From the NCBI GenBank assembly GCA_019309045.1, contig JAFDGZ010000011.1, positions 1 to 58,533 of the forward strand: a DNA stretch of 58,533 bases, given 5' to 3'. Source of the DNA: Deltaproteobacteria bacterium. GTDB lineage: Bacteria > Desulfobacterota > Syntrophobacteria > BM002. The notes beneath the pieces are model-generated. The model was given only the letters and a program-made list of their open reading frames with translations. It was not told where the DNA came from and did not search any database. The position numbers and the translations under genes are program-made. The first letter of the stretch is position 1; each line of letters starts with the position of its first letter. Shown here piece by piece: positions 26,501 through 36,914 of the stretch.

Positions 26501-26647
26501 GCTCATGCTGGTGGAGTTGTCAAAAATGATAAGCACATTAGGATTTGGTGGGGCGGGCATGCTGGTGTACATGATGGTATCGTCTGCCAGAGTCAGCGTG
26601 GGAATACTGTATAGAAAAAGGGAGAGTATGATTAGCAGGCGTTTCAT
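23516..26647 (-). CDS. pilY1: PilY1-like type IV pilus tip-associated protein
   Basis: 1043-residue secreted protein. A signal peptide (MKRLLIILSLFLYSIPTLTLA) is followed by a von Willebrand A domain with a MIDAS-type DNSTSMS motif and many Asn and Gly residues. The C-terminal half is the PilY1 beta-propeller: IFAGGNDGMLHCFDD, WGFVPPNQLSRL, and GQSWSKPEI, with acidic calcium-binding loops (DLNGDGLAQPAEV). PilY1 proteins cap type IV pili and take part in adhesion and in retraction control. I chose the ATG at 26647 (AGGAG eight bases upstream). The frame extends 14 codons further without support. pilX lies 59 bp upstream on the same strand. Confidence 0.93.
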   Translation of the reverse strand: MKRLLIILSLFLYSIPTLTLADDTIMYTSMPAPPNPNVLIIFDNSTSMSTVDVPSASYDPSVLYPNAGYNTNAVYQRISWDTWQLVASSTNDISCPEIKDQLINAGEAWGSLMDAAANFACSSNNSDTKFLRTGNYLNFAAYEAGPFQSRLDAAKQAFADLINNTPEVNFGLMAFNYSQGGYLVGGCGTDKSTLIANMNALTASTWTPLAETAAEAGLYFAGMASWFNSGTTYTSPIQHRCQQNHIIILADSESTYDLDTKLTTGAYINGDTIGDYDADGNDPGSYPDYGSDYLDDVAKYLHENDCNSSLGTVGDFEKQTITVHTIGFRHDSQLLKDAAANGGGDYFSATNSATLNMALRHLLSEIKAANELSFARGNNAVFLAPAVPAAHGVGAFAGNRVYLGFFKTAAGGNWLGNIKKYTISSAGQVLDQNNQSLLDADGQIMYGTQSFWSSSYDGPEVAMGGAGEVLKSLGAANRTLITYIENPPAPALPNTNLTAPQNALSSTNPMITSELLGYPTAGVQAVLDEVYGVGKEWLLGDFIHSQPAIVDYWNDLNGDGLAQPAEVNSYIFAGGNDGMLHCFDDANGSEAWGFVPPNQLSRLQMLLDANHDYFVDASPVVYQDAGQKIIIFGERRGGNHYYALDITDPLTPTWLYKIGPSYLEALDGNNDGSADGPAARLGQSWSKPEIHDIKTGNAGNPVDTVFLLAGGYDPGEDAEPPPSSDSVGKAVFAVRVTDGQVSIININGGNWTDAGGTPVMTHAIVDLTGVDSNGDGFMNRIYAADLGGHLFAFRDDDYDGNWEKRKLFELPDSLVVGAQTFTLGKKFFHAPDATEEVFGEYIFIGTGDRAHPMDTSYTNGFYVIKNYWEPIGTFSTITLSQLLDVTQDLIQVGTAAQKESIRATLSDPNNKGWYIRLEHLGEKMVSTPVVYDGGVYFTTYTPPDPTLFPPSDPCAEPNKGTARLYALDYRTGAAVINFDESNSDLTKEDRSVVIGESMPSSATIAVLQDTPTVLVGLQGGSKTLPASVTNDVHIYYWRQLFSP

Positions 26648-26706
26648 GGCAGTTACTCCTCGACCGCTTCCCCGGAGTAGAGCAAGCAAGTGGGGCTGGC
26701 ACCTTG

Positions 26707-27237
26707 TCAGTACTTGTTGAATACCTTGTATAGTCCTGCCTGAATCCTGGTGTTTCCCGTGGATGAAGTCGCTGTGATGCCATAGCGTCGGGCCTCGAAA
26801 TGTTTCAAACTGAAGCCCGATCCCGGTGGAGAAGAAGAAATGTGTGGCTGCGAAGGCAGGTCGTTGGCCGCATTGCTCAGAGAACCTATGGGAGTGTTCG
26901 AACTTTCAATGCATCTCAGTTCCACAGTACCATCATTACTGCCGTCTCCGTCAAAATCCACTGCGCTGGTGTAATATGCTCCGGTTTCGCCCGCTGCGAG
27001 AAAAGATTCCGTCAACCAGGCAGTCCTGTCCTCGAGGGTAGCAACGAGCACTGACTCGGCGTCGTAAAACTGTCTGGCAAGCTGTTTTTCATTTTGAGCG
27101 ATCTTCATTTCTGTATCGGATGTATTGAGAGCTGCGATGCCAATGATAGAAATTGCCGCCAGCATCAGCAGAGCGAGCACCAGCACCATGCCCTTTTGTT
27201 CTCGCCAGAGACAACTTGTTTTGGAAAACACGATCAT
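26707..27237 (-). CDS. pilX: PilX-like minor pilin
   Basis: 176-residue protein with one hydrophobic N-terminal segment. After WREQKG comes MVLVLALLMLAAISIIGIAAL, then a helix ENEKQ-like stretch (MKIAQNEKQLARQFYDAES) typical of PilX: members lack the Glu at position 5 of the mature pilin. The rest is a small periplasmic domain with acidic DFDGDGSNDG. PilX supports pilus assembly and adhesion and interacts with the other minor pilins. The ATG overlaps the pilW stop as ATGA. Confidence 0.85.
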   Translation of the reverse strand: MIVFSKTSCLWREQKGMVLVLALLMLAAISIIGIAALNTSDTEMKIAQNEKQLARQFYDAESVLVATLEDRTAWLTESFLAAGETGAYYTSAVDFDGDGSNDGTVELRCIESSNTPIGSLSNAANDLPSQPHISSSPPGSGFSLKHFEARRYGITATSSTGNTRIQAGLYKVFNKY

Positions 27238-27884
27238 GCTGCCTGTCCTGACAAGTTGCGGCAGAGCACCCTCGTAGTGAAGGTCCTGTCGAACAACTTC
27301 CCCTTGGCGTCCTTATCCTGCACAGTCACAGCGATTTCGACGGCTTTGATGAGTTGCAGATCGTCACTTGCCACCGGGGTAGCAAGGCTATTGCCCTGAA
27401 TGTCGAGGTAACTGAAGTTGAGGCTGCTCACCTTGTCCAGCAAATTTTGAGTGGCTTCACTTGCCGTCCCCTGATAAAGAATGCGCTGCAAGGTATTGCC
27501 ATTCAAATGGTAGGTGATTTTTTCACTGTCCGTTTCGTCAATGGTACCATTTATGTTGAAATCTGCAGTGAACGTCACAGTGGTGTCCGCAGCCTGGAGT
27601 ACACCAGCAGATGCGGTGCCCAATGGGTCCAGTCCTGCCATGCGGATCTCCTGTACCATGAAATGCAGGCCAATGCGGGCCGCCTGCTGGGCGTCGGCAA
27701 TTCTATCCTGGGTGCGATAGGAGCGGTCAGCAGAAATAAACACACCATAGACAGACGACACCACCAGGGCCATGATGGCAAGAGCAAGCAGGATTTCCAG
27801 GACGGTGAAGCCCTTGTCGCCAGGAGGAGCGCTTGCATCTGCCCACAGGGCTGAATATGGCAAAGAGGCTCTTTTCCGGATCAT
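27234..27884 (-). CDS. pilW: PilW-like minor pilin/pseudopilin
   Basis: 216-residue pre-pilin. The type III signal cleavage site is KG-FTVLEILLALAIMALVV, with Glu at position 5 of the mature form. The periplasmic domain starts with QQAARIGLHFMVQEIRMAGLDPLG, a segment characteristic of PilW. It carries an acidic DFNINGTIDETDSE stretch similar to that in the other pilins of the cluster. PilW primes assembly of type IV pili together with PilV, PilX and FimT. The start overlaps the pilV stop by ATGA. The leader before the cleavage site is 24 residues, which is long. Confidence 0.9.
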   Translation of the reverse strand: MIRKRASLPYSALWADASAPPGDKGFTVLEILLALAIMALVVSSVYGVFISADRSYRTQDRIADAQQAARIGLHFMVQEIRMAGLDPLGTASAGVLQAADTTVTFTADFNINGTIDETDSEKITYHLNGNTLQRILYQGTASEATQNLLDKVSSLNFSYLDIQGNSLATPVASDDLQLIKAVEIAVTVQDKDAKGKLFDRTFTTRVLCRNLSGQAA

Positions 27885-28264
27885 TCTCCATTTCCGCGGG
27901 TGAGGGCACGCAGAACCACACTATGGGTTCGACCTGCTGCCGTCCAACTGACATTTACTTCCAACAAGCGTGTGCTTGCTGTGGGCCCCGGCCTCACAGT
28001 CCAGAAGCGGTCGAAACTGCCGCCAGCAGCCCCGGTTGCGTCCAGGCCGCTTTCACTGCCGTCTGTAAGGTCGGCCACATCTGCCACACTTTTCAGTTCT
28101 TCCAGCTTTGCCTGCGCCAGGTAGGTACAAACGGTAGTCTCATTGCTGAAGCTGTTTTCCTGGATGGCAGAGACTTGCATAGAAGCCACTGCCAGGATGC
28201 CAACGGCAAGAATGCTGACTGCCGTCAATACTTCCAGGAGAGTAAAACCACTCTTTGCAGACAC
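27881..28264 (-). CDS. pilV: PilV-like minor pilin/pseudopilin
   Basis: 127-residue pre-pilin. I chose GTG at 28264 because GAGG lies eight bases upstream and the protein then has a short typical leader, MSAKSG, before FTLLEVLTAVSILAVGIL. A TTG at 28306 overlapping the fimT stop is an alternative. The family segment AKLEELKSVADVADL follows the helix. The gene belongs to the minor-pilin operon that runs fimT, pilV, pilW, pilX, pilY1 and is translationally coupled on both sides. Confidence 0.88.
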   Translation of the reverse strand: MSAKSGFTLLEVLTAVSILAVGILAVASMQVSAIQENSFSNETTVCTYLAQAKLEELKSVADVADLTDGSESGLDATGAAGGSFDRFWTVRPGPTASTRLLEVNVSWTAAGRTHSVVLRALTRGNGE

Positions 28265-28302
28265 TGGCAGAACCTCGTGACTGGAGTCCAACGGTTGTCT
28301 GT

Positions 28303-28827
28303 TCAAGGGATAGTGATGCGCCCAACCACATCCACCTGTATGGTTTTGCTGTGGTTGAGGGTATTTCTCAATTCTATCCTACCTGAATCCAGAGGGCCAC
28401 CACTGCTGTCATAGGGAAGGCCGCGGCTGCCAAAGCCAAATCTGTCAGTCCCGTCGAAATTCACCGCAGCAATTGTCACCTGTGCAGGCAGGCTGACGAC
28501 CTTGAGGGTGGGTTCAGAGCCATCCTGCAGGCAATTCCCTGGGGTACCGCCACCCACCCCGTTGTCCGTAAAAATGGTGTAATTGTTTGCCAGGACGGAA
28601 AACTCCAGGGCTAAAGGGGTAGCCTTTCTGATGGCGAGCGACTTTGTCAATTGCATATCGGCCTTGATACCCCTTACTGCTTTACCCAGTTCCAGGTCTG
28701 GCAACCATTTTACGAAAGCAGACAGCGCCAAGGTCGCCAGCACCACAAAAATGGTGAGAACAGTGAGCAGTTCCACCACACTGAATCCTTGTCGACTGTG
28801 ATCCATCCAGGTTGTAGGGTCGTCCAT
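28303..28827 (-). CDS. fimT: FimT/GspH-like pseudopilin
   Basis: 174-residue pre-pilin with cleavage motif RQG-FSVVELLTVLTIFVVLATL and Glu at position 5. The GspH/FimT domain follows (helix with TKSLAIRKATPLALEF, then a beta-rich part ending in LRNTLNHSKTIQVDVVGRI). It is the first gene of the minor-pilin operon. The ATG at 28827 was chosen; an internal ATG at 28806 would give a seven-residue leader and is also possible. FimT has been linked to DNA binding and pilus assembly in other bacteria. Confidence 0.85.
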   Translation of the reverse strand: MDDPTTWMDHSRQGFSVVELLTVLTIFVVLATLALSAFVKWLPDLELGKAVRGIKADMQLTKSLAIRKATPLALEFSVLANNYTIFTDNGVGGGTPGNCLQDGSEPTLKVVSLPAQVTIAAVNFDGTDRFGFGSRGLPYDSSGGPLDSGRIELRNTLNHSKTIQVDVVGRITIP

Positions 28828-29310
28828 TCTCTGTTGACTCGATGTAGTATTTCACTGGCAGCAATCCTGCTCCTTCAGAAAAATTTATGCAACTACACCT
28901 AGTTACACTCTCTTGAGGAGGATCTGTCACCAAGTTCATATGTAAGAAATCCACAAATCATATGATGATGCTCTTGCCGAACACATTGACCTCACGTTGC
29001 TGAAAAAATAGAGCTATAAAAGCAGGGTGTATGCAGAATCGCCTTGCCACGCAAGACTGCAACAAAATACTACGGTAACCCATGAAAAGCCCCAAAAAGT
29101 TGCCTCGGATAAAAATAACACTATTCAGCCGAGCAATGCAAGTCTCACTCTAGAAATTACTCCATTTCTCAACAGCTTATCAGTGAAGATCGGTCCAGGA
29201 CAGTCAAGTTGTCCACCGTGGCTAGCCGCTTGCTCCTTCCATGGAGAGGCTCAGAACAGCGGTATTATAATTAGCAGATCACGTCAAAGAAGAGCTATTA
29301 TGAGATCTGT
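28828..29310. other. Intergenic region upstream of the minor-pilin operon
   Basis: 483 bp without a gene, AT-rich relative to its surroundings. A TATAAT-like hexamer reading on the minus strand lies at 29264-29269 and could be a -10 box for fimT, but the best -35 candidate is poorly spaced. I searched for a sigma-54 -24/-12 pair on the minus strand and found none with correct spacing. It may hold the promoter of the operon. Confidence 0.4.
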
Positions 29311-29895
29311 CTATTTGTGGAGCCATTGGCCATTTTCGTGTAGCCACAGCCGCACTGTGCCTGTTGAAAGGAGGCGTATGGCGAAGGTGCGCTGGCAGCG
29401 ATTGTGCAGATAGATGGTGCCGCTGCTGCAGGTGCCGTTGGGGTTGAACTTGATCCGGTTTTTGTTGAATGTCACACCATCCCCTTCGCCGGCATCAACT
29501 GAATTGTTGTTGAAATCACAACTGGGGCCTCCTTCAGCAGTTGGGAAAGCCCTGTAATGACATCCGGGATATGACTCGAGTGAAAAGACAAAATCCTCAG
29601 ACTCTGTCTCATCTTTGTGACCATTGCCGTTTCGGTCCTGCCACAGTATACAGACAGACGATTCAGGCTCCTCCCCCTTGGCTGCTGCAAAGTCGAGATA
29701 ATGGATCGAGCAGGTCCGAATGGTTTGCATGCGCGCTCTATGAATACTGCGGACCACACATCTGGCCGCGGCGCTGAGATAGTAATTGGGCAAGATGCGC
29801 TGTGCCCAGGGGACGGCGATGCAGGTCAGTATGCCCAACAAAGAGGCCGCCACCAGCAACTGGATCAGGGTCATGCCTCTGCAGCCAAATTTCAT
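29311..29895 (-). CDS. GspH/FimT-like pseudopilin with Gln at position 5
   Basis: 194-residue pre-pilin. The leader MKFGCRG is followed by MTLIQLLVAASLLGILTCIAVP, so the mature residue 5 is Gln where almost all type IV pilins and pseudopilins have Glu. A GspH-like domain follows (VRSIHRARMQTIRTCSIHYLDF, then FNPNGTCSSGTIYL). Several Cys pairs are present. The ATG at 29895 has AGGGG eight bases upstream. The open frame extends to 30084 without support. The gene is separated from the other pilin genes by 483 bp, so it may be a separate unit. Confidence 0.82.
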   Translation of the reverse strand: MKFGCRGMTLIQLLVAASLLGILTCIAVPWAQRILPNYYLSAAARCVVRSIHRARMQTIRTCSIHYLDFAAAKGEEPESSVCILWQDRNGNGHKDETESEDFVFSLESYPGCHYRAFPTAEGGPSCDFNNNSVDAGEGDGVTFNKNRIKFNPNGTCSSGTIYLHNRCQRTFAIRLLSTGTVRLWLHENGQWLHK

Positions 29896-30217
29896 CAGGT
29901 GCCCCTTTTGCAGATGATTGTTGGCTTGAGAGAGTTCAGGGAAGCAGGCTTGCCAGCCTGCCTCTGCCCCTTGGATGACAATGCCGAACCGGCGTGCGCC
30001 TGTCGGCTCTCGGCTGCAACCGCATAGGTGGCAGCAAGATATGGATTTCTGGGGGAAATATGGAACTGTTGGGCGCCCTACCAAAGCTACCGTTAATTCT
30101 ACCTGAAAAATAGTACGATTGCCAAGCTTGAAATGTGCCTTTTAATATGTCATGTAAAAACAAGATCACTCAGGCCAGGCCCGCCTTGGAAAGCGGCCGC
30201 TCCGAGGAAGGACTACT
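29896..30217. other. Intergenic region between the pseudopilin and recN
   Basis: 322 bp between two divergently transcribed genes. The promoters of both should lie here. I see no strong -35/-10 pair, structured RNA or repeat. GAGGAAGG just before 30218 is the recN ribosome-binding site. Confidence 0.4.
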
Positions 30218-31888
30218 GTGCTTGCCGAACTGCATATTCGCAACTTTGCCATTATTGATGAACTTACCGCCTCCTTCGATCCCGGGCTTACGGTAATTAC
30301 CGGGGAGACAGGAGCCGGAAAATCCATTTTGGTGAACGCCATCAACCTGGTGCTTGGCAGCCGTGGCTCTGCAGAGTTGATCCGCAGCGGCAGCCAGGAG
30401 GCCACAGTTGCTGCCCTGTTCAGTCGAGATCCTCAGGGATCTGCAGAGCTGCTGGTCAAGAGGACGCTCGCTAGCAGCGGCCGGAATCGTGTCTACATTA
30501 ATGGCGAACCAGCCACGGTTCAGATAATGGCGCAGCTTTGCCGCGGCCTGGTGAGCATTTCCGGGCAGCACGAACACCAGCTCTTTCTTGATCCTGCGGT
30601 GCAGCTGCAAATCCTTGATCACTACGGCGAGCTGACAGCTCAGAGGGAAAAATACAGTGGCAGTTTTGCTGCAGTGCAAGAGCTGAACAGTGAAATCAAA
30701 CGGCTGCGCAGGCGCGCCAGAGAACGTCAAGAAAAACAAGAACTTCACCGCTTTCAGCTGGATGAAATTGAAAAAGCCCAGGTGAAGGTGGATGAAGAAG
30801 TGAAGCTAGAAGAGGAACGCAAGCTGCTCCGCCACGCTGAAGAGCTTCGCCAGGGAGCTGCCGAGATCCACCGCATCCTCTACGCAGACCATGCGGCAGT
30901 GGTAGGACAGCTCAGTCTCTGTGATAAACTGCTGACAGAGTTGAGCCGTCTCGACAGCAATATGCAGTCTCTGGCCAAAATGGTGGAGGATAGCCGGTTC
31001 CAGCTGGAGGAGGTGGCCTTCAGCATGAGAGATTATGCAGAAAGAGTGTCCGCCGATCCAGAGCGGCTCCAGTGGGTTGAGGAACGGCTGCACACCATAA
31101 AAGGGCTGTTGCGCAAATATGGTGGTGACAGCCGGGCGCTGCTGGCTACAGCAGAAAGACTGAGAGAAGAACTGGAGACTGTGGCGAGCGACGAAGCCGA
31201 GATCGATGCCAAGGAAAAGCAACTCGAGCTGGCCAAGAAGCGCGCCCTGTCCGAGGCAGTCGATCTCTCCCGAGCACGCCGGCAAGTGAGCCACAAACTG
31301 GAGCAGGCTGTAGCAGAAAGTCTTGCCTGTCTTGATCTGCCGGGCTGCACTGTTCGTGTGGCCTTCGATCAGGACAGAGAGCTTGCCGGGCAGGGCATCA
31401 AGGTGGACGCTTATCTGCTCGACAGCAGCGGCATCGACAGAGTGGCCTTCTTGTTTTCTGCCAATCCTGGGGAAGAGTTGAGGCCGCTGGCCAGAGTTGC
31501 TTCCGGGGGTGAACTGTCACGAGTGGTGCTGGCACTCAAAGAGCTCCAGGCCAGGGAGGGATCTCAGGAAACCTTGATATTCGACGAGGTAGATGCCGGT
31601 ATCGGGGGGCGAACTGCTGAACTGGTGGGAAGACGACTCAAAGCGCTGTCAAAGAGCTATCAAGTAATATGCATCACTCACCTGCCCCAGATTGCCGCCT
31701 ACGGCGATCATCATTATGTTGTCCGCAAAGAAGCCCGCCAGGGACGGACTACCACCTCCATAGCCAGGGTGACCAATGAAGAAAGGCTGGCAGAGATAGC
31801 CAGGATGCTGGGAGGAGTGAAGGTTTCAGAGAAGACTCGAGCCCATGCCCGCGAAATGCTGGAGCAGGCTCGCAGGGCCCACACTTGA
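30218..31888 (+). CDS. recN: DNA repair protein RecN
   Basis: 556-residue SMC-like ATPase that acts in recombinational repair of double-strand breaks. The N-terminal head has Walker A (GETGAGKSILVNAI), the middle is a coiled coil (residues about 155-375 with long runs of Glu, Arg and Leu), and the C-terminal head has the ABC signature region (ASGGELSRVVLALK) and Walker B (TLIFDEVDAGIGG). The start codon is GTG, with GAGGAAGG seven bases upstream. Length matches the family. It is a single gene on this strand, followed convergently by acyP. Confidence 0.95.
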   Translation: MLAELHIRNFAIIDELTASFDPGLTVITGETGAGKSILVNAINLVLGSRGSAELIRSGSQEATVAALFSRDPQGSAELLVKRTLASSGRNRVYINGEPATVQIMAQLCRGLVSISGQHEHQLFLDPAVQLQILDHYGELTAQREKYSGSFAAVQELNSEIKRLRRRARERQEKQELHRFQLDEIEKAQVKVDEEVKLEEERKLLRHAEELRQGAAEIHRILYADHAAVVGQLSLCDKLLTELSRLDSNMQSLAKMVEDSRFQLEEVAFSMRDYAERVSADPERLQWVEERLHTIKGLLRKYGGDSRALLATAERLREELETVASDEAEIDAKEKQLELAKKRALSEAVDLSRARRQVSHKLEQAVAESLACLDLPGCTVRVAFDQDRELAGQGIKVDAYLLDSSGIDRVAFLFSANPGEELRPLARVASGGELSRVVLALKELQAREGSQETLIFDEVDAGIGGRTAELVGRRLKALSKSYQVICITHLPQIAAYGDHHYVVRKEARQGRTTTSIARVTNEERLAEIARMLGGVKVSEKTRAHAREMLEQARRAHT

Positions 31889-31926
31889 GGCTGGGGATGA
31901 TGGGACCGGATTGCCTCTGCTACTGT

Positions 31927-32208
31927 TCAGAAATACTTCACGGCAAAGTCGTCGAAATCTCCAGTGTATTCCTGCCAGTCAACTTTCACCGCAGTGACTT
32001 GCGACATGGGCGAGCCCCGATGGCACCAGCGAATCATCTCTTCCACGTCACTTTTTTCCCCTTCAAAAACCGCCTCGACTCTGCCGTCCGGGGTATTTCG
32101 CACCCAACCACGGATTCCTATTTCCTGGGCCGCCCGCTGGGTGTAGGCTCGGAAAAACACCCCCTGCACTCGCCCTGAGATGAAAACATGTGCTCTGGCT
32201 CTTGCCAT
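31927..32208 (-). CDS. acyP: Acylphosphatase
   Basis: 93-residue enzyme that hydrolyses acyl phosphates such as acetyl phosphate or 1,3-bisphosphoglycerate. The signature GRVQGVFFRAYTQ contains the phosphate-binding loop and catalytic Arg, and GWVRNTPDGRVE contains the catalytic Asn. GGGAGG lies directly upstream of the ATG. It lies 95 bp upstream of the end of ligA on the same strand. Family function is clear; the physiological substrate in bacteria is often uncertain. Confidence 0.93.
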   Translation of the reverse strand: MARARAHVFISGRVQGVFFRAYTQRAAQEIGIRGWVRNTPDGRVEAVFEGEKSDVEEMIRWCHRGSPMSQVTAVKVDWQEYTGDFDDFAVKYF

Positions 32209-32303
32209 TGAAACCTCCCCGGGACTGCTCTATCGCCAACAAGGCTGCAAGATGATTCCGTCAACCACAACAGACTCATTGGCGCCTCCATGGGATATTC
32301 TGA

Positions 32304-34361
<2,058 letters not shown>

Positions 34362-34396
34362 TCACAGAGTTGCAGACTTTTCTGTTGTCGCGGTGT

Positions 34397-35464
34397 TCAG
34401 ATTGAGCTCCCAGTTGCTGCTCGGATGAGACCGAAACAGCCCGAGAGCATCATATCACCGTGGGGAGCGGCGAAGTAATAGCCCAGGCCGTGGGCCAGGC
34501 TGCGCCTGGGCCCAGTTACCACTACGTGAGAAAAAGTGCTCATCTCCTTTGCCTCCGGAAGGAAAAGACAGCCGTGTCCCTGGTCAGCAAACACTTCTTC
34601 GTTGCCGAGCAGTCCCTGTCGAAACTTTTCCAGGTGCTCCCTCAATTTGTCCCGACTGAGACGGCCGGTGTGGTGTTCATAGATGCCGACCACCCTGTTT
34701 TTTGCCACCAGTGCTGCCACGGTATGCTGATTTCCCAGGTTCACCACCAGCACACCTGCATCCTGCCAGCTTGCGGCAAGAGGATCACATAAGGCTCCCA
34801 TTATGGCAGCAGCCCCGGTATCCATGAGCAAAGCTCCGGGAGCGTCCTGCTGCACAGCGCGCATACGTGTCAGGTAGTCAGGCGGTTCTTGGTAGGCGAG
34901 ATGCTCGAGCAAGCCGCCCCTTTGCAGAAAATCATGCCACTGGCGGAAACGAAAGAGGCGATTGCTTGCTTGTGGTGAGAAGCCGTGGTCCTGAACCGCC
35001 ACGGCAATGTTTTCAGGGAGCTTTTCCTCGAAAAGGGCCAGGGCCTTGGAGAGAGCGGCCCTGTCTACATCGCCCATGTGGACGGTGCAGCTCTTCCCGG
35101 GCGGTTCCTCTGTGAGAGTGATGCCAAGGTCTTTCACGTATTGCAGATTGTCGTGAATGGTGAGGGCGGCTCGTGGATTGGCATATACTTCCAAACCGGC
35201 AGCAAGGTGCTGCTGAATGGCTTGCACACACGCTCCACCTCCCATGAGATTGCCGCTGAGATACAGCGTCAGGCCTCGAGCAGTACAACGCTCGATACGT
35301 CGAGATACCACAACCGTAGGCGAGGGAAGAACCAGCTTGAAGCAGTTTTCCACAGGCTGATGCGGCCGCCACAACAAGATGTCCTGCGTCCCGCCGCCAA
35401 TGTCCATGGCTAGGACGCCAAGGTCTTGCTTTTCTCTATCTGCAAAGGGATGCGGGGCGCCCAT
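34397..35464 (-). CDS. DUF1786-like protein of actin/ASKHA fold
   Basis: 355-residue protein that I recognise as resembling the DUF1786 family, known mainly from archaea and some anaerobic bacteria and sometimes annotated as a pyruvate formate-lyase activator-like protein. The N-terminal ATP-binding phosphate 1 motif reads AMDIGGGTQDIL; a second nucleotide-binding-like segment is LVVNLGNQHTVAAL and a third VVTGPRRSLAHGLGYYF. These fit an actin/Hsp70/sugar-kinase fold. No transmembrane or metal motif is visible. I chose ATG at 35464 (AAAGGAC upstream); a TTG at 35488 is possible. Function is not known to me. It precedes ligA by 62 bp. Confidence 0.7.
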   Translation of the reverse strand: MGAPHPFADREKQDLGVLAMDIGGGTQDILLWRPHQPVENCFKLVLPSPTVVVSRRIERCTARGLTLYLSGNLMGGGACVQAIQQHLAAGLEVYANPRAALTIHDNLQYVKDLGITLTEEPPGKSCTVHMGDVDRAALSKALALFEEKLPENIAVAVQDHGFSPQASNRLFRFRQWHDFLQRGGLLEHLAYQEPPDYLTRMRAVQQDAPGALLMDTGAAAIMGALCDPLAASWQDAGVLVVNLGNQHTVAALVAKNRVVGIYEHHTGRLSRDKLREHLEKFRQGLLGNEEVFADQGHGCLFLPEAKEMSTFSHVVVTGPRRSLAHGLGYYFAAPHGDMMLSGCFGLIRAATGSSI

Positions 35465-35739
35465 GGCACAGAGGTCCTTTGCCGTCAATGTTTGAGCCCT
35501 ATTGCGTAGTACAAATTCTCCTGGCGGCGGCCCCAGGAGGTATCATGATATTTCCGTCGGATCTTGCCTGCATTTTGAGGCAGCAGCCAGTTTATGATGC
35601 CTGCCAAATGGTGTACAGGAGCCTCAGATGGACATTCTCATTATGCCTCAGGAAGCAGCTGAGAGCAACCGAGTCGGGATATGGGGATGCGGCCGTTGGC
35701 CAGGTGGTCAGCGCACTGCGAAGGCTGGGGCGAGACATG

Positions 35740-36498
35740 TCAGTCAGTCAGGTGCAGTTGGTCATAGAGATTGGCAGAGAATTCCAGAACAGTTTTGACT
35801 GCGAGGCCACAGGATCTCTTGAAGCTTGGCAGATCGAACCCAGGACGCCATTTCAAAGTGAAGAGTTCATCAGAGACCACCAGCAAACCCGTGAGTCTTA
35901 TTCCCCGGTAGCGGGCAATCCTCATGAGAGCAGACATTTCCATCTCAACAGCAATTGCGCCAGCAGCACCGTAAGTTGTCACCTTGCGGGCGGTTTCTCT
36001 ATAAAATGCGTCTGTGGTCCAAACTTGGCCGGTGTGGAGACGACTACCCTTATGAGCGCAAAAGTCGAGAAGCTTGGCGGTCAGATAGTGGTCCGGCTCG
36101 AACTTGTGGTCAGCACAGGGATAATGCAGGGAGGTGCCCTCTTCACTCAGGGCAGCTGTTGGCAGGAACCAGTCGCCGATCCGCACACTTTCCCGTAGAG
36201 AACCGCACCAACCCAGGACAACAATTGCCCTGCTGCCCAGGGCAATGAGATTTTCCAAGACCATTGCCGCTTGCGGTGCGCCCAGAACAGGTCCGGCCAC
36301 AGTAATTAGCCTGGAATCAAAGGTCACTTCAAGGATGCGAGAATTTGCAAGTTTGCGGCCGCTTCCTTTGACTGCATGCCCCCGTTGTAAAATTCTGCTC
36401 AGGTCCGCTTCGCTGGCTGCCATTAGTGCAATCGGTGCGGTCGCTCTTTGTTGGCTGCCTCGTGCTACTTTAATTATCGCTCTATCATCGATGAACAT
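35740..36498 (-). CDS. Nucleoside phosphorylase family protein (uridine phosphorylase-like)
   Basis: 252-residue enzyme of the PNP/UDP phosphorylase family, which splits nucleosides with phosphate into base and ribose-1-phosphate. The signs are the GSRAIVVLGWCGSL core strand and glycine-rich phosphate site, the VKTYGAAGA-like segment (VTTYGAAGAIAVEMEMSAL), where the Glu-Met-Glu motif binds the ribose. Substrate cannot be assigned. The ATG at 36498 was chosen; an upstream GTG at 36567 would add 23 residues without family support. The gene is transcribed toward DUF1786, 275 bp away. Confidence 0.8.
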   Translation of the reverse strand: MFIDDRAIIKVARGSQQRATAPIALMAASEADLSRILQRGHAVKGSGRKLANSRILEVTFDSRLITVAGPVLGAPQAAMVLENLIALGSRAIVVLGWCGSLRESVRIGDWFLPTAALSEEGTSLHYPCADHKFEPDHYLTAKLLDFCAHKGSRLHTGQVWTTDAFYRETARKVTTYGAAGAIAVEMEMSALMRIARYRGIRLTGLLVVSDELFTLKWRPGFDLPSFKRSCGLAVKTVLEFSANLYDQLHLTD

Positions 36499-36641
36499 GA
36501 CCCGGAAACACAAAAGCGAAGACAACGGACCGCATCTCCACGACCGGTTCTCTTCGCTCAGGCGCACACACCAGAGGTGAACGCCGGGAAGTCGCCCTAT
36601 TCAAGGCTTTCGCCCAGAGTTGACCAACTGTGCCGAAACAC

Positions 36642-36914
36642 TTATTTTACTGCTTCCTTGAGTTTGCTCCCTGCCTTGAACTTTACAACCTTGGTAGCCT
36701 TTATCTTGATTTTCTTGCCGGTTTGGGGATTTCTTCCTTCTCTAGCGGCTCTCTTGGCCACGCTGAAGGTGCCAAAGCCGACGAGGGTTACCTTGTCTCC
36801 CTTGCGCAGAGCGCCGCTGACGCCCTCGAGAAAGCCTGCTAGAGCCTTCTCTGCCGCAGCTTTGGTGATCCCCGCACTATCCGCCATTTTTGCAACCAGA
36901 TCTGCCTTTGTCAT
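36642..36914 (-). CDS. hup: HU-family DNA-binding protein
   Basis: 90-residue histone-like protein that bends and compacts DNA. The start MTKADLVAKMADSAGITKAAAEKAL, the GFGTFSVAKRAAREGRNPQTG arm and the C-terminal KVVKFKAGSKLKEAV are typical. I quote only short segments: GTFSVAKRAAREGRNPQTG. GGAGGAG precedes the ATG. A strong sigma-70-type promoter lies about 120 bp upstream (see 37034-37061), giving a long leader. Such proteins may be HU or IHF alpha/beta-like; the sequence fits HU. Confidence 0.93.
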   Translation of the reverse strand: MTKADLVAKMADSAGITKAAAEKALAGFLEGVSGALRKGDKVTLVGFGTFSVAKRAAREGRNPQTGKKIKIKATKVVKFKAGSKLKEAVK

